64,000 bases of DNA. Origin: Corynebacterium capitovis DSM 44611. GTDB lineage: Bacteria > Actinomycetota > Actinomycetes > Mycobacteriales > Mycobacteriaceae. This document shows positions 1-8,488 of this stretch, piece after piece; position 1 is the stretch's first letter; each line of letters begins with the position of its first letter. The translations under genes and the position numbers were made by a program. The stretch spans positions 1,116,001 through 1,180,000 of the forward strand of contig NZ_CP047117.1 of the NCBI RefSeq assembly GCF_030440535.1, written 5' to 3'. The notes under the pieces were generated by a model. The model did not search any database. It saw nothing but the letters and a program-made list of their open reading frames with translations, and was not told where the DNA came from.

Positions 1-865
1 CACCGTTGCCGTAAAACTCAACGAACTTCTGCACCACGCCATGCTGACGGAGCATCTCGGTGATGGTGAGCACAACGTCCGTGGCCGTGACGCCAACAGG
101 GATCTCACCGGTCAGCTTGAAACCGACAACGCGCGGGATCAGCATGGAAACGGGCTGGCCCAGCATGGCCGCTTCAGCCTCGATACCTCCGACGCCCCAG
201 CCGAGGATACCCAGGCCGTTTTCCATCGTCGTGTGCGAGTCGGTGCCGATACAGGTGTCCGGGTATGCGACCCCGTCGTTATCGAACACGACGCGGGACA
301 GGTACTCAATGTTGACCTGGTGAACGATGCCCGTTCCCGGGGGGACGACACGGAAGTTCGAGAAGTTCTCCGCACCCCAGCGAAGGAACTGATACCGCTC
401 CTCGTTGCGCTCGTACTCGATCTCAACGTTCTTATCCAGCGCCTCGGTCGACCCGAACGCCTCGATAATGACGGAGTGGTCGATGACCATTTCCGCAGGG
501 TTGAGCGGGTTCACCTGATCCGGGTTGCCACCCAGAGTGGACACGGCTTCACGCATCGTGGCCAAGTCAACGACACAGGGAACACCGGTGAAGTCCTGCA
601 TGAGGACGCGGGCCGGCGTGAACTGGATCTCAACGGACGGCTCGGCGTCGGGGTCCCAGTTGGCGATCGCACGGATGTGGTCTTCGGTGACGTTCTTGCC
701 GTCCTCCGTGCGGAGGAGGTTTTCGCCCAGAACCTTCAGGGAGTAGGGCAGTTTCTCCATGCCTTCCACTGCATCGAGGGCGAAGTAGTCGTAAGACTTG
801 CCACCAACCTCGAGAGTTTTCTTGGCATTGAAGGAGTTCTTGCTATCAGCCACAGTGAGCTCCAT
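1..865 (-). CDS. acn: Aconitate hydratase, N-terminal part (runs off window)
   Basis: Aconitase of the TCA cycle, interconverting citrate and isocitrate through a [4Fe-4S] cluster. About 288 N-terminal residues are visible, beginning MELTVADSK and including [29 protein letters not shown] and [15 protein letters not shown], the last carrying the first cluster-region Cys and the DSHTT motif. The stop lies beyond base 1. I chose the ATG at 865, which matches the N-terminus known for corynebacterial Acn. It is divergent from the Rv1476-type gene at 1180; the 314-base gap between them has a palindrome (956-975) that may control acn. In C. glutamicum acn is controlled by the TetR regulator AcnR, whose gene would lie past the window edge. 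Confidence 0.97.
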   Translation of the reverse strand, partial: MELTVADSKNSFNAKKTLEVGGKSYDYFALDAVEGMEKLPYSLKVLGENLLRTEDGKNVTEDHIRAIANWDPDAEPSVEIQFTPARVLMQDFTGVPCVVDLATMREAVSTLGGNPDQVNPLNPAEMVIDHSVIIEAFGSTEALDKNVEIEYERNEERYQFLRWGAENFSNFRVVPPGTGIVHQVNIEYLSRVVFDNDGVAYPDTCIGTDSHTTMENGLGILGWGVGGIEAEAAMLGQPVSMLIPRVVGFKLTGEIPVGVTATDVVLTITEMLRQHGVVQKFVEFYGNG

Positions 866-1179
866 TTCTCGTCGTTAAACCAATCTGGGCGCGAGGACCC
901 AGCGGGTGGTCGTTGTCCAAGTGTATGGGAGGAAACGGGGGCCGACGGCATTCTTAACGTAACGATCGTTATGTTCAGCCTGTGATTTCGCTCTCACTCC
1001 AGCTTAAGACCTTTTCACCACCAAGGATGCCTGCTAAGGGAAGCCTTACTTGTCCCCCCTTTGGGTGTAGAGCGTCACCCACCCCGTTGCCATTCCCGTG
1101 ACGTAAACTGCCCATTCGAACGAAACTGGACTCGAGCGGTCCGGGCAGCCCGCGCAGACCCAATAAGAAAGGCAGAGCC
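866..1179. promoter_or_regulatory. Divergent intergenic region between acn and the Rv1476-type gene
   Basis: No gene is supported here. It must hold the acn promoter (minus strand) and that of the gene at 1180 (plus strand). The clearest element is the near-perfect palindrome at 956-975. An AAGAAAGG Shine-Dalgarno sequence stands at 1166-1172 for the rightward gene. The rest is GC-rich with no other signal I can support. Confidence 0.6.
956..975. promoter_or_regulatory. Palindrome, candidate TetR-type operator upstream of acn
   Basis: AACGTAACGATCGTTATGTT has a perfect 12-base core, TAACGATCGTTA (960-971), and further partly symmetric flanks. It lies about 90 bases before the acn start. The size and symmetry suit a TetR-family dimer, and acn is AcnR-controlled in C. 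glutamicum, but the motif does not match the AcnR consensus I recall (CAGNAC...GTACTG). The regulator is therefore not identified. Confidence 0.45.
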
Positions 1180-1680
1180 ATGATTCCCACCGATGTCGAT
1201 ATGGGGTCATTGGAAAGCCAGCTAGAGGAAGACGGAGTGGCGTTCGCCGACACTGCGCCAGTAAATACGGGAATCGAAGCCTCGGTCCTGCGTGCCCTCT
1301 CTAGCACCGACGTCTCCTCACTGGGATCTGTCGGTTTCGTTGCCCTCGCGGCGACCCCGGAACAACCCGCAGACATGCGCGATATCGCACACGACCTCTC
1401 GAGCGCGACAGGGCTGGACACCGTGGTGGTCCGGACCCCCGACGTTGCCATGGCGGTAAGTAGCAAGCTCACCCGAGCTCAAGTCGAGCGTGCCCAAGTA
1501 GCAATGGTCAAAGAGAAGGAATATGGAGCGAGCGTGACCGCCTTCGCGCAGGCCTCTCGCCACGAAACGACCCCGTGGGTCCCCCTCTCCATGCTCCTCG
1601 CCGTGGTGGTAGTACTCGCCTTCTTCTCGACGTTTAAACGCACCGCCCATGGGTTATATCAAGCTCGCATTCTTGACTGA
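1180..1680 (+). CDS. Rv1476-family membrane protein
   Basis: A 166-residue protein of unknown function, homologous by position and architecture to M. tuberculosis Rv1476, which also sits between acn and ripA. Residues 1-130 form a soluble region of mixed alpha/beta character. A single C-terminal membrane span (about 132-152, VPLSMLLAVVVVLAFFSTF) is followed by a short basic tail, so most of the protein probably faces one side of the membrane as a tail-anchored domain. The ATG at 1180 follows an AAGAAAGG ribosome binding site. The TPM-like domain seen in this family has been suggested but I cannot confirm it by eye. Confidence 0.85.
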   Translation: MIPTDVDMGSLESQLEEDGVAFADTAPVNTGIEASVLRALSSTDVSSLGSVGFVALAATPEQPADMRDIAHDLSSATGLDTVVVRTPDVAMAVSSKLTRAQVERAQVAMVKEKEYGASVTAFAQASRHETTPWVPLSMLLAVVVVLAFFSTFKRTAHGLYQARILD

Positions 1681-2040
1681 ATCGGCGTCTGTGACAGATT
1701 TCACACCTGGCACGCCGGCGCGCCTCTCCCCAGCGTGTCGCCCGCGTGAAGCGTGGGGCGAACTGATATCCGCGTGAAAAACGGTAAAGATTAAGACACG
1801 AATTAAATAAGTGACGTATGGTTCTTTCGTCGGCTCCAGAGTCGAAGGTAAGCACATCCTTCTCACCTGTTTTCGCGCTAGTTCCTAGTCAGCTCGGGCG
1901 CGATTGGTGGGCTACGTCAGGCCTGCGGGGAAGCACGTCCCGGCGGATGGGTCACCTTCACCGAGGGGCCGTGTCAGTAGTCAGCAGATGATCCGCATGT
2001 CAAGCCTCAAACCTTGATACGCGGTGTGAGGAGCTCCTCT
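1681..2040 (+). promoter_or_regulatory. Long upstream region of the NlpC/P60 gene
   Basis: This 360-base stretch has no supported gene. It starts with a perfect CRP/GlxR-type site (1690-1705). It then has an AT-richer section around 1775-1815 (aaaaacggtaaagattaag) that could be a promoter, and a GC-rich section with short inverted repeats before the start at 2041. Long structured leaders are common before actinobacterial NlpC/P60 and rpf genes, where c-di-AMP (ydaO) riboswitches occur. I see only fragmentary resemblance to ydaO and do not call one. Confidence 0.5.
1690..1705. promoter_or_regulatory. Candidate GlxR (CRP-family) binding site
   Basis: TGTGACAGATTTCACA fits the TGTGA-N6-TCACA consensus of C. 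glutamicum GlxR and M. tuberculosis CRP without a mismatch. It stands just after the stop of the preceding gene and about 335 bases before the cell-wall hydrolase start. That distance suggests a long leader or action at a distal promoter. Confidence 0.7.
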
Positions 2041-3672
2041 ATGGGCAACCCTTCCACGGGCATGCGAACGCGATGGTCTCGCGTCGTGATCAGCGTTGTG
2101 GCGTGCACCGCCAGCCTATCTATCGTTTCTACGGTTTCTCCGACCCCCTCGCGTGCGCAAGCTACCCCGGACGGCCAGGACAGCCAGGAGAGCTCGGTGA
2201 CCCGGCTCATCGCATCAGTGTCGGAAGCGCAGAGCCGTATCGACGAGTTAAACCGCAACTTCGGCGCCTTGCGCGAGGCGGCCAACAAGGCGCTCGTCGA
2301 TCTCGACGATGCGCAGTCGCGAGCCGAGCAGGCTCGCAGAGGCTCCCTCGACGCCAAGGACCAGTTAACCGAGGCACAGGCCGCCGTCTCTCAAGCGCGC
2401 GCGGCGCTTTCCGAGATTTCCCGCAGCACTTACCGCAACCAGGGAAACCCCTCCCGTGTGGCGGGGTTGACTGGGGGGAGTGCGCAGGAAGATCTCCTCG
2501 ACCGGTCTGTGTACCTGGATCAACAAACGGCGGAAAAACAACAGCGCCTCGCTGACGTAGAGCGTGCGCGAACCGCGGCGGCGAACGACGAGTCACTCGC
2601 GCGTCAAACCAGCCAGCTGGCCGAGCGAACAGCCTCCGAGGCGTCTGAAGCCGAACAGGACGCGCGCACCGCGCTCGAGGACAGTCAGTCGTCTCTCGAT
2701 TCCGCACTTGCCGACCGCACACAGGCGGAAGACGACCTCCGTAGCGCCCGACAGGCTCTTGCTAAGGCTCGCCCCGAGGCGGCCACGAGCGAGCAAACTC
2801 CGGGTGCGGGGGCCGGGGAAAACTACGCTCAGCAGAAGGCAATCCAGCCTGAATCTGTCTCCGCAGATGTCGTGGAACAGGTCCGTTCTCAGGTGGCCGA
2901 TGCTGCGCCGGACGTCCCGCAGCCAAGCGACGAGCAAATTGCGAACGCGATCGCTGTCGCTCGGACTGTCGCCGATGAATCGAGCGAGGAAGCGTCGGAC
3001 CCGGTTGCGCAGGCGTCGTCAATCGTCGCTGCCGCGGCGCACGTGGGCGCGACCCAGGCCGATCACGGCAAGCTGGACAACCCGTACGGGGACAGTACGA
3101 GCAAACTCATCGCCGCATTCTCCACCAGCCTCAGCGCAGCCCTTTCCGCGGGTGAGGCGTTGGAGGCCTCTGAGGCTTCCGACGCTAAAGAAGAATCGGG
3201 ATCCACCACTGTCGCTGACATCCTCCCGAAGGTTAATTCGGCCGAGGACGTGAGCAAACAGGTCAGCACCGCCACCTCCGGAGCGTCCATCGAAACGGTG
3301 ATCGCCCGCGCGGAGTCGATGATCGGCACCCCCTACGTGTGGGGTGGCGGAGACGCGAGCGGCCCCACCGCGGGCGTTGACGGTGGCGACCAGCTCGGGT
3401 TCGACTGCTCCGGGCTGGTCCTCTACGCGTTCGCTGCGGCCGGCATCTCCTTGCCTCATTACACCGGTTACCAGTACCTCCGCGGCACCCAGATTGACCC
3501 CAGCGAAGCGAAACGAGGAGACCTCTTCTTCTGGGGTCCGGAGGGCAGCCAGCACGTTGCCATCTACCTGGGGAATGGCAGCATGATCGAGGCCCCCCAA
3601 GCCGGCCAAAACGTGCAGATTTCTCCCGTCCGTTGGTCGGGAATGTCCGCGAAGGCCGTACGCCTGCTCTAG
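2041..3672 (+). CDS. ripA: RipA-type NlpC/P60 peptidoglycan endopeptidase
   Basis: Secreted cell-wall hydrolase that cleaves D-Glu-mDAP bonds in peptidoglycan stem peptides, needed for daughter-cell separation in relatives. From the ATG at 2041 (543 residues) there is a signal peptide (TRWSRVVISVVACTASLS, ending near SRAQA), a long Ala/Gln/Glu-rich coiled coil (about 45-250), a low-complexity acidic linker, and a C-terminal NlpC/P60 domain (about 415-543). Catalytic residues are Cys456 in GFDCSGL, His505 in SQHVAIYLG and a polar residue near Glu517. The ATG at 2041 follows GTGAGGAG; a TTG at 2014 in frame is less likely. Position after acn-Rv1476 matches M. tuberculosis ripA, but there is a single copy and no ripB. 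The coiled coil presumably autoinhibits the enzyme, as in RipA. Confidence 0.92.
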   Translation: MGNPSTGMRTRWSRVVISVVACTASLSIVSTVSPTPSRAQATPDGQDSQESSVTRLIASVSEAQSRIDELNRNFGALREAANKALVDLDDAQSRAEQARRGSLDAKDQLTEAQAAVSQARAALSEISRSTYRNQGNPSRVAGLTGGSAQEDLLDRSVYLDQQTAEKQQRLADVERARTAAANDESLARQTSQLAERTASEASEAEQDARTALEDSQSSLDSALADRTQAEDDLRSARQALAKARPEAATSEQTPGAGAGENYAQQKAIQPESVSADVVEQVRSQVADAAPDVPQPSDEQIANAIAVARTVADESSEEASDPVAQASSIVAAAAHVGATQADHGKLDNPYGDSTSKLIAAFSTSLSAALSAGEALEASEASDAKEESGSTTVADILPKVNSAEDVSKQVSTATSGASIETVIARAESMIGTPYVWGGGDASGPTAGVDGGDQLGFDCSGLVLYAFAAAGISLPHYTGYQYLRGTQIDPSEAKRGDLFFWGPEGSQHVAIYLGNGSMIEAPQAGQNVQISPVRWSGMSAKAVRLL

Positions 3673-3673
3673 C

Positions 3674-4732
3674 ATGAGAGCCATGGCTCTATACGACTAC
3701 GACGCGCTCCTCGTCCTTTCCTTCGGCGGCCCCGAAGGGGAGGACGAGGTCATTCCATTTCTTGAAAACGTGACGCGGGGCCGGGGCATTCCCCGTGAGC
3801 GTTTGGCGGAAGTGGGAGAGCACTATTTCCATTTCGGCGGGGTCAGCCCGATCAACGATCAGAACCGCACGATCATCGCGAACGTCGAAAAGGAGCTGGC
3901 CCGGCGGGGCCATGACCTGCCGGTGTACTTCGGCAACCGCAACTGGCACCCCTTCGCGGAGGACGCCGCCGCCAAGATCGTCGCTGATGGGCATCACCGG
4001 GTTCTCGTGTTCGCCACTTCCGCCTGGGGCGGGTACTCGGCGTGCAGGCAGTATGACGAGGATATCCAACGGCTGCGCGAGAACGCGCCGGAGCTGGAGT
4101 TCACGAAGCTCTGGCAGTTCTTCGGCCACCCGGAGTTCATCAAACTGCACGCTGATGAGCTGCGTGAAGCGTGGGAAAAAGAGGGCGGGGAAGGTACCAG
4201 AGTGTTATTCAGCGCTCACAGCGTCCCCACTGCAGCCGACAACGCCTCCGGCGGGCCCGAGGATGCACAGCTGTACTCGCGGCAGGTGGCGGAGGCGGCT
4301 CGCTTAGTCGCGGACGAGGCCGGCGTGAGCGATTACGAGGTCGTCTGGCAATCGCGGTCGGGCAATCCCGCTACCCCGTGGCTCGAGCCGGATGTCGTGG
4401 ACCGCGCTGTGGAGCTCGGTGATGCCGGTGCCAGCCACATCATCTGCGTGCCCATCGGGTTCATCACCGACCACATGGAGGTTATCTGGGACCTCGATAC
4501 CGAGCTGCGCGAGGCCGTTGAGGAACGCGGGATGACGCTCAACCGCCTCGCTACGGTCGGCCTCACGGACGAGTTCGCCGGACTAGTCGTCGATTTAGCG
4601 GAAAATGTCGCGCAGGGCGCGGAGCCAGCCAGCTTGTCGACGGTTACCGCCCAGGGCTGCACCGTCAACGGCGCCCCGTGCAGCCCGGAATGCTGCACGG
4701 CGTCCCGGCCTGCCCACGCGAACGCCAGCTAG
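3674..4732 (+). CDS. hemH: Ferrochelatase (coproporphyrin III ferrochelatase, CpfC)
   Basis: Inserts Fe2+ into a porphyrin in heme synthesis. In Actinobacteria the substrate is coproporphyrin III. The 352-residue protein has the family start LLVLSFGGPEG, the FHFGGVSPIND region, the ISVH-equivalent FSAHSVP, and a QSRSGNPATPWLEPD segment. The C-terminus has cysteines 329, 336, 340 and 341 (CTVNGAPCSPECC), which with an internal Cys can hold the [2Fe-2S] cluster known in actinobacterial enzymes. Only one base separates it from the stop of the hydrolase gene, so it is probably co-transcribed. An in-frame ATG at 3683 is an alternative start. Its end overlaps the convergent gene at 4729 by four bases. 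Confidence 0.96.
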   Translation: MRAMALYDYDALLVLSFGGPEGEDEVIPFLENVTRGRGIPRERLAEVGEHYFHFGGVSPINDQNRTIIANVEKELARRGHDLPVYFGNRNWHPFAEDAAAKIVADGHHRVLVFATSAWGGYSACRQYDEDIQRLRENAPELEFTKLWQFFGHPEFIKLHADELREAWEKEGGEGTRVLFSAHSVPTAADNASGGPEDAQLYSRQVAEAARLVADEAGVSDYEVVWQSRSGNPATPWLEPDVVDRAVELGDAGASHIICVPIGFITDHMEVIWDLDTELREAVEERGMTLNRLATVGLTDEFAGLVVDLAENVAQGAEPASLSTVTAQGCTVNGAPCSPECCTASRPAHANAS

Positions 4733-5484
4733 CGCTCCTGCCGAGCCCTCCAGTAGGACAAAACAGCCTCGGTCACCCCAACCATCCGCGCCGTGCGGAT
4801 GTAGGACCACAACCCGTTTAGCTGCGGGTCATAAGTATGATCACCCAGCGTGTCGGCCACTGTTTCGACGATGGCCGCCACTCGGTCCGCACGCGCAAAG
4901 AGCTTGGCTGCACGCGGGCTCACGTCGAGCGGAAGCCCTGGTGTGTCGTAAAAGTCGGCTAGGGTACCGACGGTCAATCGAGCGTTTGGTACGCGAGTGC
5001 TCACGCCTCCGCCGGACTCAATGAGCAGCGCGGCTTCCTCGGTCGCGCGCGCCAGCAGCCGGTCGGCCTCCCCGGGGCTCAACCATGACGGCTCCGGAAG
5101 GCGCTCCTCCTCCACGAACCAGCGCCAGGTGACGCCGTCGGTGGCATAAGCAGGAACGAGAATGTGGTTCAGCGCGTCCGTTCCCCTGATAGCGATGCAC
5201 CCGGCGGAAGTCAACGCCGCCGCGGCGTCCGAACCGGCAGGAAGCGCCGCAGCCTGGCCGGGCCCCGCCAAAATGAGCCGGAGCGCACCGGGCGCCGTGA
5301 GATCGGCGGCACGGCGGACGTCGCGAAGCAGGTGCGCAACACCCTCACCTGCGAACGAGTGATCCCCTCCAAGGTCGGTGAGGGCATCTAAAACCTCGTC
5401 CGTCGATTCGGCCCCGTAGAGCCACGCCGCGAGCCACACCGCGGTGTTTTGCAGGGGGGAATAGACCTGAGCGCGCGTATACAC
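4729..5484 (-). CDS. Conserved hypothetical protein next to hemH
   Basis: A 251-residue protein with no domain I recognise. It is rich in Ala and Leu, begins VYTRAQVYSPLQNTAVWLAA and ends with a helical YIRTARMVGVTEAVLSYWR region. A same-position gene is found beside hemH in C. glutamicum. The frame stays open further upstream, but that extension would run deep into the DUF3097 gene on the other strand. The GTG at 5484 is preceded seven bases away by TAAGAT (5492-5497 on the minus strand), a leaderless-promoter pattern, so I place the start there. It shares a 33-base divergent promoter with 5518. Confidence 0.75.
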   Translation of the reverse strand: MYTRAQVYSPLQNTAVWLAAWLYGAESTDEVLDALTDLGGDHSFAGEGVAHLLRDVRRAADLTAPGALRLILAGPGQAAALPAGSDAAAALTSAGCIAIRGTDALNHILVPAYATDGVTWRWFVEEERLPEPSWLSPGEADRLLARATEEAALLIESGGGVSTRVPNARLTVGTLADFYDTPGLPLDVSPRAAKLFARADRVAAIVETVADTLGDHTYDPQLNGLWSYIRTARMVGVTEAVLSYWRARQER

Positions 5485-5517
5485 CGCGGCTATCTTAGCG
5501 GATAGAATGGCACGACT
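5485..5517. promoter_or_regulatory. Back-to-back leaderless promoters
   Basis: The minus-strand -10 TAAGAT lies at 5492-5497, seven bases before the GTG at 5484. The plus-strand -10 TAGAAT lies at 5503-5508, nine bases before the ATG at 5518. The two hexamers are five bases apart, so each -35 region must fall at or inside the other gene's start. Confidence 0.6.
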
Positions 5518-6363
5518 ATGGCATACGACGATCGTTACTCGGGGGACATCCTTTCCGGCCACCGCCGCCGTGAGAAACCGGCTTACCCTCAGGTCCCAGC
5601 TGTTCCGGGCCGCGTCGTAGAGGTGTACGGCGGAAACTTCGTCGGTGCAGTGATCAATACGGAACGAACCTACGACGGCGAGTTTGTACGCCTCGAAGAC
5701 CGCTACGGAAACCAGCGACTCTTCAAGCTGCTTCCCGGGGCTTTTCTTGTCGACGGCACACGTTCCACCCTCACCCGTCACGCGGGTCAGCCACCCGCAT
5801 CCCCCCGAAAGTCCAATTCGGGGTCACGGCGCGTGGAAGACGTTCGGGCGCGGGTCGCGCAACCGAGCCGCATGTGGGTCGAGGGAATTCATGACGCGGC
5901 CATTGTGGAAAAGGTGTGGGGTCACGACCTGCGCGTCGAAGGCGTTGTCGTTGAGTACCTGGAGGGCCTAGACAACCTGCCGGACCGCCTACGCGAATTC
6001 CAGCCCGGCCCGGGCCGTCGCGTAGGGGTGCTCGCCGACCACCTTCTGGAGGGGACCAAGGAGTCGCTCCTCACCAGCAGTCTTGGCCCCGACGTCCTCG
6101 TGACTGGCCACCCGTACGTTGACATCTGGGCCGCGGTGAAGCCATCGAGTGTGCGGATTGCCCGCTGGCCGGAGGTCCCCTATGGGGAGGACTGGAAGAC
6201 TGGGGTGTGCGCCCGCCTTGGGTGGTCTGACACAAAGGAAGGATGGAATCGCGTATACGGTGCCGTGCGAACGTTCCGAGACCTAGACCACACGTTGATC
6301 GGAGCCGTCGAGCGCCTCGTTGACTTCCTAACAAACCCTGAACTGCGGAAAGAAGACGTGTAG
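5518..6363 (+). CDS. DUF3097 family protein
   Basis: A 281-residue member of an actinobacterial family of unknown function. Characteristic segments are VVEVYGGNFVGAVI, RVAQPSRMWVEGIHDAAIVEKVWG, VEYLEGLDNLPDRLREF and VLADHLLEGTKE. The WVEGxHDA..VEKVWG and GVLADHLLEGTKE blocks resemble Toprim-like nucleic-acid-binding folds, but this is only inference. An inserted Ser/Arg-rich stretch (about 85-110) looks disordered. The ATG at 5518 is preceded by a leaderless -10 (TAGAAT). Its TAG stop (6361-6363) is itself part of the TAGGGT hexamer of the next gene. Confidence 0.9.
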   Translation: MAYDDRYSGDILSGHRRREKPAYPQVPAVPGRVVEVYGGNFVGAVINTERTYDGEFVRLEDRYGNQRLFKLLPGAFLVDGTRSTLTRHAGQPPASPRKSNSGSRRVEDVRARVAQPSRMWVEGIHDAAIVEKVWGHDLRVEGVVVEYLEGLDNLPDRLREFQPGPGRRVGVLADHLLEGTKESLLTSSLGPDVLVTGHPYVDIWAAVKPSSVRIARWPEVPYGEDWKTGVCARLGWSDTKEGWNRVYGAVRTFRDLDHTLIGAVERLVDFLTNPELRKEDV

Positions 6364-6372
6364 GGTGGTCCC

Positions 6373-6801
6373 GTGGGCCCTCTCGTCTGGTTGATCTCAG
6401 CAGCTGTTCTTGCCGTTTTAGAGCTGGCGGCGGGGGAGTTCACGTTCCTCATGATTGCCGCGGGTGCCTTGTCCACCGCCGGTGCCGCCGCCTTCGGTTT
6501 ACCTCTGTGGGCCGAGGTCGCGGTCTTTGCCGTCTCCTCCGCAGCGTTCTGGTTCTTCCTGCGCCCATACCTGCACCGACGGTTTCTCGCGCCCGCTGCC
6601 TTCGACGACTCGCCACGAGCTCTTGTCGGGTCACCGGCTGTGGTGATCGAGGACATCACCCCCTCGGGCGGTCAGATCCGCCTAGAGGGTTCTATCTGGT
6701 CAGCCCGTTCGCTCGACCCGGCCGTCGTGATCCCTGCGGGTGGCCATGTAACCGTGTCAGCTATCGACGGCCCCGTCGCGGTCGTCTGGAAGGAAGGATG
6801 A
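6373..6801 (+). CDS. NfeD-family membrane protein
   Basis: A 142-residue protein of the short NfeD type. It has membrane spans at about 4-20, 28-45 and 48-63, then a cytoplasmic OB-fold domain (about 80-140) with the typical LVGSPAVVIEDITPSGGQIRLEG and WSARS segments. NfeD proteins partner with stomatin-like SPFH proteins in membrane microdomains, and here the next gene is exactly such a partner, overlapping its stop. The GTG at 6373 follows TAGGGT (6361-6366) by six bases and lacks a Shine-Dalgarno sequence, suggesting a leaderless transcript. Confidence 0.9.
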   Translation: MGPLVWLISAAVLAVLELAAGEFTFLMIAAGALSTAGAAAFGLPLWAEVAVFAVSSAAFWFFLRPYLHRRFLAPAAFDDSPRALVGSPAVVIEDITPSGGQIRLEGSIWSARSLDPAVVIPAGGHVTVSAIDGPVAVVWKEG

Positions 6802-7952
6802 TGGGCCCTATCGTCGCCCTCATAATCATCGCGCTTGTCGTGGCGGTGTTGTTCACCTCAATTAAGCTCATACCGCAGGGGGAGGCCGCTGTCGTCGAAC
6901 GTCTCGGGCGCTACACCCGCACCGTCTCGGGTGGGGTCACGCTGCTCGTGCCGTTCATCGACAGGGTGCGCGCGCGAGTGGACACCCGCGAGCGCGTCGT
7001 GTCCTTCCCTCCTCAGGCCGTGATCACCCAGGACAACCTCACCGTCGCCATCGACACCGTGGTGACATTCCAAATTAACGACCCTGCGAGGGCGATTTAT
7101 GGCGTCGATAACTACTTGGTCGGCGTGGAGCAAATCTCCGTGGCCACGCTGCGAGACGTCGTGGGTGGCATGACGCTCGAAGAGACCCTAACCTCTCGAG
7201 AGACAATCAATCGTCGGTTGCGCGGGGAACTGGACGCAGCGACGGGGAAGTGGGGGCTGCGAATTAGCCGAGTGGAGCTCAAGGCGATCGATCCGCCGCC
7301 GTCAATCCAGCAATCCATGGAAATGCAGATGAAGGCCGACCGCGAGAAGCGGGCGATGATTCTCACCGCTGAGGGAAAGCGCGAGTCCGACATCAAAACG
7401 GCGGAGGGTGAGAAGCAGGCACGAATCCTCTCCGCGGAAGGTGAAAAGCACGCCGCGATTCTCAACGCGGAAGCGGAGCGCCAGGCGACGATTCTCCGTG
7501 CAGAGGGCGAGCGGGCCGCCAAGTTCCTTGAGGCGCAGGGCGAGGCGCGCGCTATCCAGAAGGTCAACGCCGCCATCAAGGCGTCGGGGGTGACTCCCGA
7601 GCTGTTGTCTTACCAGTACCTAGAGAAGCTGCCGAAGATTGCGGAGAACAAGGCGGCGACCATGTGGATGATCCCCTCCGCTTTCGGCGACTCGCTAGAG
7701 CAATTCGCACGCGCCATGGCGAAGAAGGATGATGACGGTGTGTTCCGCTATGAGCCCTCCGGAGTCGACAAAGACACCCGGGATCTCGTCGGTCAGGAGG
7801 ACACAGATGAGTGGTTCGACACCTCCACTGACCCTGAGCTGGCCAAAGCGTTGGCCGAGGCGCGCGCGGTGGCGAACAAGCACGTCGACGACCCCGACCC
7901 CACCGCACAGCCAACTATTGAGCGGGCGACGGCGCCGCAGCCCGAGCGATAA
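6801..7952 (+). CDS. Stomatin/prohibitin-like SPFH (band 7) protein
   Basis: A 383-residue membrane scaffold protein. An N-terminal membrane anchor (LIIIALVVAVLFTSI) is followed by the SPFH domain (about 25-200: VVERLGRYTRTVSGG, PFIDRV, RERVVSFPPQ) and a long charged coiled coil with AEGEKQAR/AEGEKHAA/AEAERQAT repeats (about 200-260), typical of flotillin-like oligomers. The acidic C-terminus is probably disordered. The pairing with NfeD matches the Rv1487-Rv1488 operon. The ATG at 6801 has GGAAGG seven bases upstream; an ATG at 6798 is also possible. Its 3' end overlaps the convergent gene by 38 bases. Confidence 0.93.
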   Translation: MGPIVALIIIALVVAVLFTSIKLIPQGEAAVVERLGRYTRTVSGGVTLLVPFIDRVRARVDTRERVVSFPPQAVITQDNLTVAIDTVVTFQINDPARAIYGVDNYLVGVEQISVATLRDVVGGMTLEETLTSRETINRRLRGELDAATGKWGLRISRVELKAIDPPPSIQQSMEMQMKADREKRAMILTAEGKRESDIKTAEGEKQARILSAEGEKHAAILNAEAERQATILRAEGERAAKFLEAQGEARAIQKVNAAIKASGVTPELLSYQYLEKLPKIAENKAATMWMIPSAFGDSLEQFARAMAKKDDDGVFRYEPSGVDKDTRDLVGQEDTDEWFDTSTDPELAKALAEARAVANKHVDDPDPTAQPTIERATAPQPER

Positions 7953-8478
7953 GGTTAAGAACCAGTTTCCACCCAGCCTGCTCCGCACGCCACCCGGCGG
8001 CCTGCAGGCGCTGGCTCATCGCTTGTTTGGAGATGCCGAGCTCTTCGGCTGCCTCGTTTTGGTTATACCCGCCCCGCAAGAGAGCGGTGGCCTGCCGCCC
8101 TTCGAAGGTGCGCTTGTGTACAAGGTGCCCAAGCAAGGCAAGGGCGGCTGCAATATCCTCGGCGTCGGTTCCGGCCCCGCGTCCCTCCACTTTGACGGAT
8201 ACCACCCCCGCCCGGTGGCCTGCAGCCGCCGTCGCCAAGGGGAGGGCGTCGTTGGTGTCGGAGATGCCAAGGCCGACGGCCCAGTTGCCGTCGGCAAGCA
8301 AGGCCATAATGACGTTGAGAACAGCTTCGGGGCTGGACACGGCAGCGCGAATGTCCTCAACTCCGCACACCTCGAAGTCCTCGACACCCGGCAGCGTCGA
8401 TAACGCGCCGGCAGAGCGACGTACCAACTCCGCGCGGCGCCTCTCCCTACCTCGGTAGCGGGCATGAACGGCTATCAC
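7915..8478 (-). CDS. HTH-domain protein, function unknown
   Basis: A 187-residue protein. The N-terminal two thirds has an alpha/beta pattern (VLNVIMALLADGNWAVGLGIS) that resembles the SatD-like family. The C-terminal part holds a helix-turn-helix, GYNQNEAAEELGISKQAMS, at about residues 138-165. It is likely a DNA-binding regulator, but neither target nor ligand can be read from the sequence. The GTG at 8478 is preceded by TAGACT (minus strand, 8486-8491) at seven bases, a leaderless pattern. Convergent with the SPFH gene. Confidence 0.8.
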   Translation of the reverse strand: MIAVHARYRGRERRRAELVRRSAGALSTLPGVEDFEVCGVEDIRAAVSSPEAVLNVIMALLADGNWAVGLGISDTNDALPLATAAAGHRAGVVSVKVEGRGAGTDAEDIAAALALLGHLVHKRTFEGRQATALLRGGYNQNEAAEELGISKQAMSQRLQAAGWRAEQAGWKLVLNLIARAAAPSPAQ

Positions 8479-8488
8479 GTCTGAGAGT

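Noticed and set aside
41..985. 314-codon plus-strand frame over the aconitase region
   Set aside because: It is antisense to acn, which matches the known corynebacterial N-terminus residue by residue.
1780..2040. c-di-AMP (ydaO) riboswitch before the NlpC/P60 gene
   Set aside because: The gene type is right, but the conserved GGGGTGAA and CCCGTCAGCTAAC blocks are not found in order; only fragments resemble them.
4729..5781. 350-residue version of the gene beside hemH
   Set aside because: The extra 99 residues would overlap DUF3097 coding sequence; a leaderless -10 fits the GTG at 5484 instead.
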